Shown in pieces: positions 4,767 to 7,231 of a DNA stretch of 7,231 bases. Source of the DNA: Aeromicrobium sp. (GTDB lineage Bacteria > Actinomycetota > Actinomycetes > Propionibacteriales > Nocardioidaceae); contig JALRKU010000352.1 of assembly GCA_023254755.1 (NCBI GenBank), positions 1 to 7,231 of the forward strand, in the 5' to 3' direction. The notes under the pieces were generated by a model. The model saw only the letters and a list, made by a program, of their open reading frames with translations, had not been told where the DNA came from and did no database searches. Within the stretch, counting starts at the first letter, position 1. Every line of letters starts with the position of its first letter. The translations under genes and the position numbers were made by a program.

Positions 4767-6083
4767 GTGGCGAATCGCAAGGACCCCATGGGGATCGGGC
4801 TCGCGGTGCTGAACCGCATCGCCAGCTCACCCACCATCGACAAGCTCGGCCTCCGCAAGGCCGCCGAGCGCGCGGTCTACCAGGGCGCCAAGAACGGCTT
4901 CCAGGTCGCCGGCGCCGCGAACCGCACGTTCAAGAAGACCAAGGGCTCGGGCACGCCGCAGCGGCTGTCCGCCACCTCGGACTCGGGCGTCTTCGACCTG
5001 ACGCCCACCGAGGACCAGCAGATGATCGTCGGCGTCGTCCAGGAGTTCGCAGCCGAGGTGCTGCGTCCCGGCGCCGAAGCTGCCGAGAAGGACAACACCA
5101 CGCCCAAGGAGGTGCTGCAGCAGACCGGCGAGTTCGGTCTCACGCTGCTCAACATCCCCGAGGCGCTCGGTGGCCTGTCCGAGGAGCGCTCGGCCGTGAC
5201 CGGCGTGCTGGTCGCCGAGGCGCTCGCCGAGGGCGACATGGGCCAGGCCGTCGCGTGCCTCGCCCCCGCCGCCGTCGCGACCGCGATCTCGCTGTGGGGC
5301 TCCGACACGCAGCAGCAGACGTACCTGCCCTCGTTCGCCGGCGACGACGCCCCCGTGGCGGCACTGGCGATCGCGGAGCCGCGGCCGCTGTTCGACCCGC
5401 TCACCCTCGAGACCACGGCGCGCAGGACGGCGACCGGCTGGGTCGTCAACGGCACCAAGTCGGCCGTCGTCCGCGGCACCGAGGCCGAGCTGTTCGTCAT
5501 CTCGGCCGACATCGAGGGGCAGGGGCCGGGTCTGCTGGTCATCGAGTCCAGCACCCCCGGCGTCGCGATCCAGGACGACCCCAGCATGGGCCTGCGGGCC
5601 GCCGGTCTCTCGCGCCTCGTGCTGACCGACGTCGAGGTCGCCGCCGACGCCCTGCTGGGGGACGGCACGACCGATGACTACCGCGAGTGCATCCGACTCT
5701 CGCGGCTCGCCTGGGCGGGTCTCGCGCTGGGCACCGCCAAGTCGGTGCTCGACTACACCAAGGACTACGTCAAGACCCGCGAGGCGTTCGGCGAGCCGAT
5801 CGCGTTCCGCCAGTCCGTCGCGTTCATGGTCGCCAACATCGCGATCGAGCTCGAGGGCATGCGCCTGGTGACCCTCAAGGCGGCCTCGCGTGCCGAGCAG
5901 GGCATCGACGCGTCGCGCGAGATCGCCCTCGCCCGCAAGCTCACCGCCGAGTACGGCATGAAGATCGGCACCGACGGCGTCCAGCTGCTCGGTGGACACG
6001 GCTTCGTCAAGGAGCACCCCGTCGAGCGCTGGTACCGCGACCTGCGGGCCGTCGCCGTCATGGAAGGAGCAGTCCTCGTCTGA
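4767..6083 (+). CDS. Acyl-CoA dehydrogenase family protein, atypical subunit (first of pair)
   Basis: The product has 438 residues. Residues 1-75 are a basic helical extension outside the usual domain. The N-terminal helical domain follows from about 76 (FDLTPTEDQQMIVGVVQEFA), with GLTLLNIPEALGG at 124-136. The middle beta domain (about 198-296) carries AIAEPRPLFDP (201-211) where typical enzymes have I/L-T-E-P-x-x-G-S-D. The C-terminal helical domain has TREAFGEPIAFRQSVAFMVANI, QLLGGHGFVKEHPVERWYRD and MEG, whose E433 is at the usual catalytic-base position. The protein stops five residues after it, about 20 earlier than is common. Such enzymes use FAD to put a trans-2 double bond in acyl-CoA thioesters, passing electrons to ETF. 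The altered flavin motif suggests either weaker FAD binding or a specialised partner subunit. The next gene is a second family member, as in mycobacterial fadE pairs; the substrate is unknown. Confidence 0.9.
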   Translation: MANRKDPMGIGLAVLNRIASSPTIDKLGLRKAAERAVYQGAKNGFQVAGAANRTFKKTKGSGTPQRLSATSDSGVFDLTPTEDQQMIVGVVQEFAAEVLRPGAEAAEKDNTTPKEVLQQTGEFGLTLLNIPEALGGLSEERSAVTGVLVAEALAEGDMGQAVACLAPAAVATAISLWGSDTQQQTYLPSFAGDDAPVAALAIAEPRPLFDPLTLETTARRTATGWVVNGTKSAVVRGTEAELFVISADIEGQGPGLLVIESSTPGVAIQDDPSMGLRAAGLSRLVLTDVEVAADALLGDGTTDDYRECIRLSRLAWAGLALGTAKSVLDYTKDYVKTREAFGEPIAFRQSVAFMVANIAIELEGMRLVTLKAASRAEQGIDASREIALARKLTAEYGMKIGTDGVQLLGGHGFVKEHPVERWYRDLRAVAVMEGAVLV

Positions 6084-6096
6084 GGGCGGAGTCGAC

Positions 6097-7231
6097 ATGA
6101 TCAATCTGGAGACCCCCAAGAAGTTCCGCGGGTTCATCAAGCAGGCCAACCAGGTCGCCGACAACTTCCTGCGCGCCAACTCCCGCAAGTACGACCTCGC
6201 CGAGCACGCCTACCCCAAGGAGCTCGACCTGCTGGCGTCGCTCGTCGACGGCATGGGCGACTCGGGTCAGGGCCAGGGCGCCGGTGCGGCCGGCGTCCGT
6301 CGCGACGAGTCCGCCGACGATGGCAAGGGCAAGGTGAAGAACGGCACCAACATGAGCTCGGTGCTGTCGATCATCGAGATGTGCTGGGGCGACGTCGGCC
6401 TCCTGCTCTCGATGCCGCGCCAGGGCCTCGGCAACTCGGCCATCGCGTCGGTCGCCAACGACGAGCAGCTCGAGCGGTTCAAGGGCACGTGGGCCTCGAT
6501 GGCCATCACCGAGCCCAGCTTCGGCTCCGACTCGGCCGCGATCACCACGACCGCGGTCAAGGACGGCGACGCGTACGTGCTCAACGGCGAGAAGATCTTC
6601 GTGACGTCGGGCGAGCGGTCCGACAGCGTCGTCGTCTGGGCCACGCTGGACAAGTCGCTCGGTCGCGCCGCGATCAAGTCGTTCCTGGTGTTCAAGGACA
6701 CCCCCGGCATCCGGGTCGAGCGCCTCGAGCACAAGCTCGGCATCCGCGCGTCCGACACGGCCGTCATCGTGCTCGACAACTGCCGCGTGCCGGCCGAGAA
6801 CCTGCTCGGCAGCCCCGAGATCGACACCAAGCAGGGCTTCGCGGGCGCCATGGCGACGTTCGACAACACCCGACCGCTGGTCGCCGGCATGGCCGTCGGC
6901 TGTGCCCGGGCCGCGCTGGAGGACGTCCGCGGACTGCTGGAGCGCGCCGGCGTCGAGATCGACTACGACCGGCCGGCGCAGACCCAGTCGGCGGCTGCCG
7001 CGACGTTCCTGCAGCTCGAGGCGGACTGGGAGGCGGCGCTGCTGCTGACCCTCGAGGCCGCGTGGCTGGCGGACAACCGCAAGCCGAACTCGATGGAGGC
7101 CTCGATGGCCAAGGCCAAGGCGGGGCGCGTCGGCAACGACATCACGCTTCGGTGCGTCGAGCTGGCCTCGACCCTCGGCTACAGCGAGACCGAGCTGCTC
7201 GAGAAGTGGTCGCGCGACTCCAAGATCCTCG
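6097..7231 (+). CDS. Acyl-CoA dehydrogenase family protein (second of pair), 3' end beyond window
   Basis: The frame is open from the ATG at 6097 to the window edge (378 codons and one base). GGAG at 6088-6091 lies five bases before the start and 13 bases separate it from the preceding stop, so it is one operon with the first dehydrogenase. Helical N-terminal residues 1-50 are followed by a Gly/Asp/Lys-rich low-complexity stretch (51-83), then SSVLSIIEMCWGDVGLLLSMPRQG. The flavin motif is intact: AITEPSFGSDSA (136-147). VLNGEKIFVTSG (161-172), KLGIRASDTAVIVLDNCRVP (213-232) and ENLLG follow as in the family. EKWSRDSKIL at the very end normally stands just before the catalytic D-x-x-E-G-T segment, which is therefore outside the window. 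It probably pairs with the first protein in a heteromeric flavin enzyme of beta-oxidation. The gene pair recalls mycobacterial FadE23/FadE24, an uncertain match from memory. Confidence 0.9.
   Translation, partial: MINLETPKKFRGFIKQANQVADNFLRANSRKYDLAEHAYPKELDLLASLVDGMGDSGQGQGAGAAGVRRDESADDGKGKVKNGTNMSSVLSIIEMCWGDVGLLLSMPRQGLGNSAIASVANDEQLERFKGTWASMAITEPSFGSDSAAITTTAVKDGDAYVLNGEKIFVTSGERSDSVVVWATLDKSLGRAAIKSFLVFKDTPGIRVERLEHKLGIRASDTAVIVLDNCRVPAENLLGSPEIDTKQGFAGAMATFDNTRPLVAGMAVGCARAALEDVRGLLERAGVEIDYDRPAQTQSAAAATFLQLEADWEAALLLTLEAAWLADNRKPNSMEASMAKAKAGRVGNDITLRCVELASTLGYSETELLEKWSRDSKIL

Noticed and set aside
4827..6188. Long open frame of 453 codons antisense to the first acyl-CoA dehydrogenase
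   Set aside because: It is a high-GC shadow frame rich in Gly/Arg/Asp/Leu with no recognisable motifs. The plus-strand gene explains the codon pattern.

Overview
This is high-GC DNA, roughly 70% by eye apart from the first ~65 bases. It is dense with short intergenic gaps, strong G/C third-position bias and several leaderless-looking promoters. This points to an actinobacterium. The genes resemble those of Propionibacteriales such as Aeromicrobium or Nocardioides, but that placement is inference. Most of the window is ordinary core-type chromosome; I see no mobile element, CRISPR array, tRNA or rRNA.

Layout. (a) 1-78 is a fragment of a different gene, rpoC (RNA polymerase beta'), with about half G+C. 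It is joined in another frame, across a 12-base stretch both genes could share, to the C-terminal part of an NfeD-like protein (67-249). This looks like a chimeric contig end, not biology. (b) 251-1378 is an SPFH/band 7 (stomatin-like) membrane protein, forming the classic NfeD-SPFH pair. A strong hairpin (1393-1425) follows it. (c) 1436-2149 is an exported or membrane-anchored lytic transglycosylase with an EF-hand-like loop. It converges on (d) a PEBP (YbhB/YbcL family) protein on the minus strand, 2163-2690, with a stem-loop spanning both stop codons. (e) Divergent from the PEBP gene, across a 36-base gap holding two TANNNT -10 boxes, runs a two-gene operon. It encodes a SpoU/TrmH-family RNA 2'-O-methyltransferase (2727-3542) and, with ATGA overlap, a small membrane-anchored protein carrying two L7/L12 C-terminal-domain-like repeats (3539-4000). 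(f) Peptide deformylase (4016-4624) lies on the minus strand, probably leaderless. (g) A 142-base divergent intergenic region holds three palindromes. It precedes an acyl-CoA dehydrogenase pair (4767-6083 and 6097 to beyond the window end), where the first subunit has a degenerate flavin motif and the second is incomplete at the edge.

How they work together. NfeD and SPFH form a membrane microdomain/quality-control unit. The methyltransferase, the L7/L12-like protein and deformylase have translation-related or translation-resembling features, though they are not all co-transcribed. The two acyl-CoA dehydrogenases are translationally close and probably form one heteromeric beta-oxidation enzyme, perhaps under a TetR-type repressor acting at the palindromes. 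The most useful observations are the edge chimera, the set of leaderless promoters that revises the def start, the palindrome cluster, the unequal acyl-CoA dehydrogenase pair and the tandem L7/L12-like membrane protein. I found no convincing undescribed multi-gene system.
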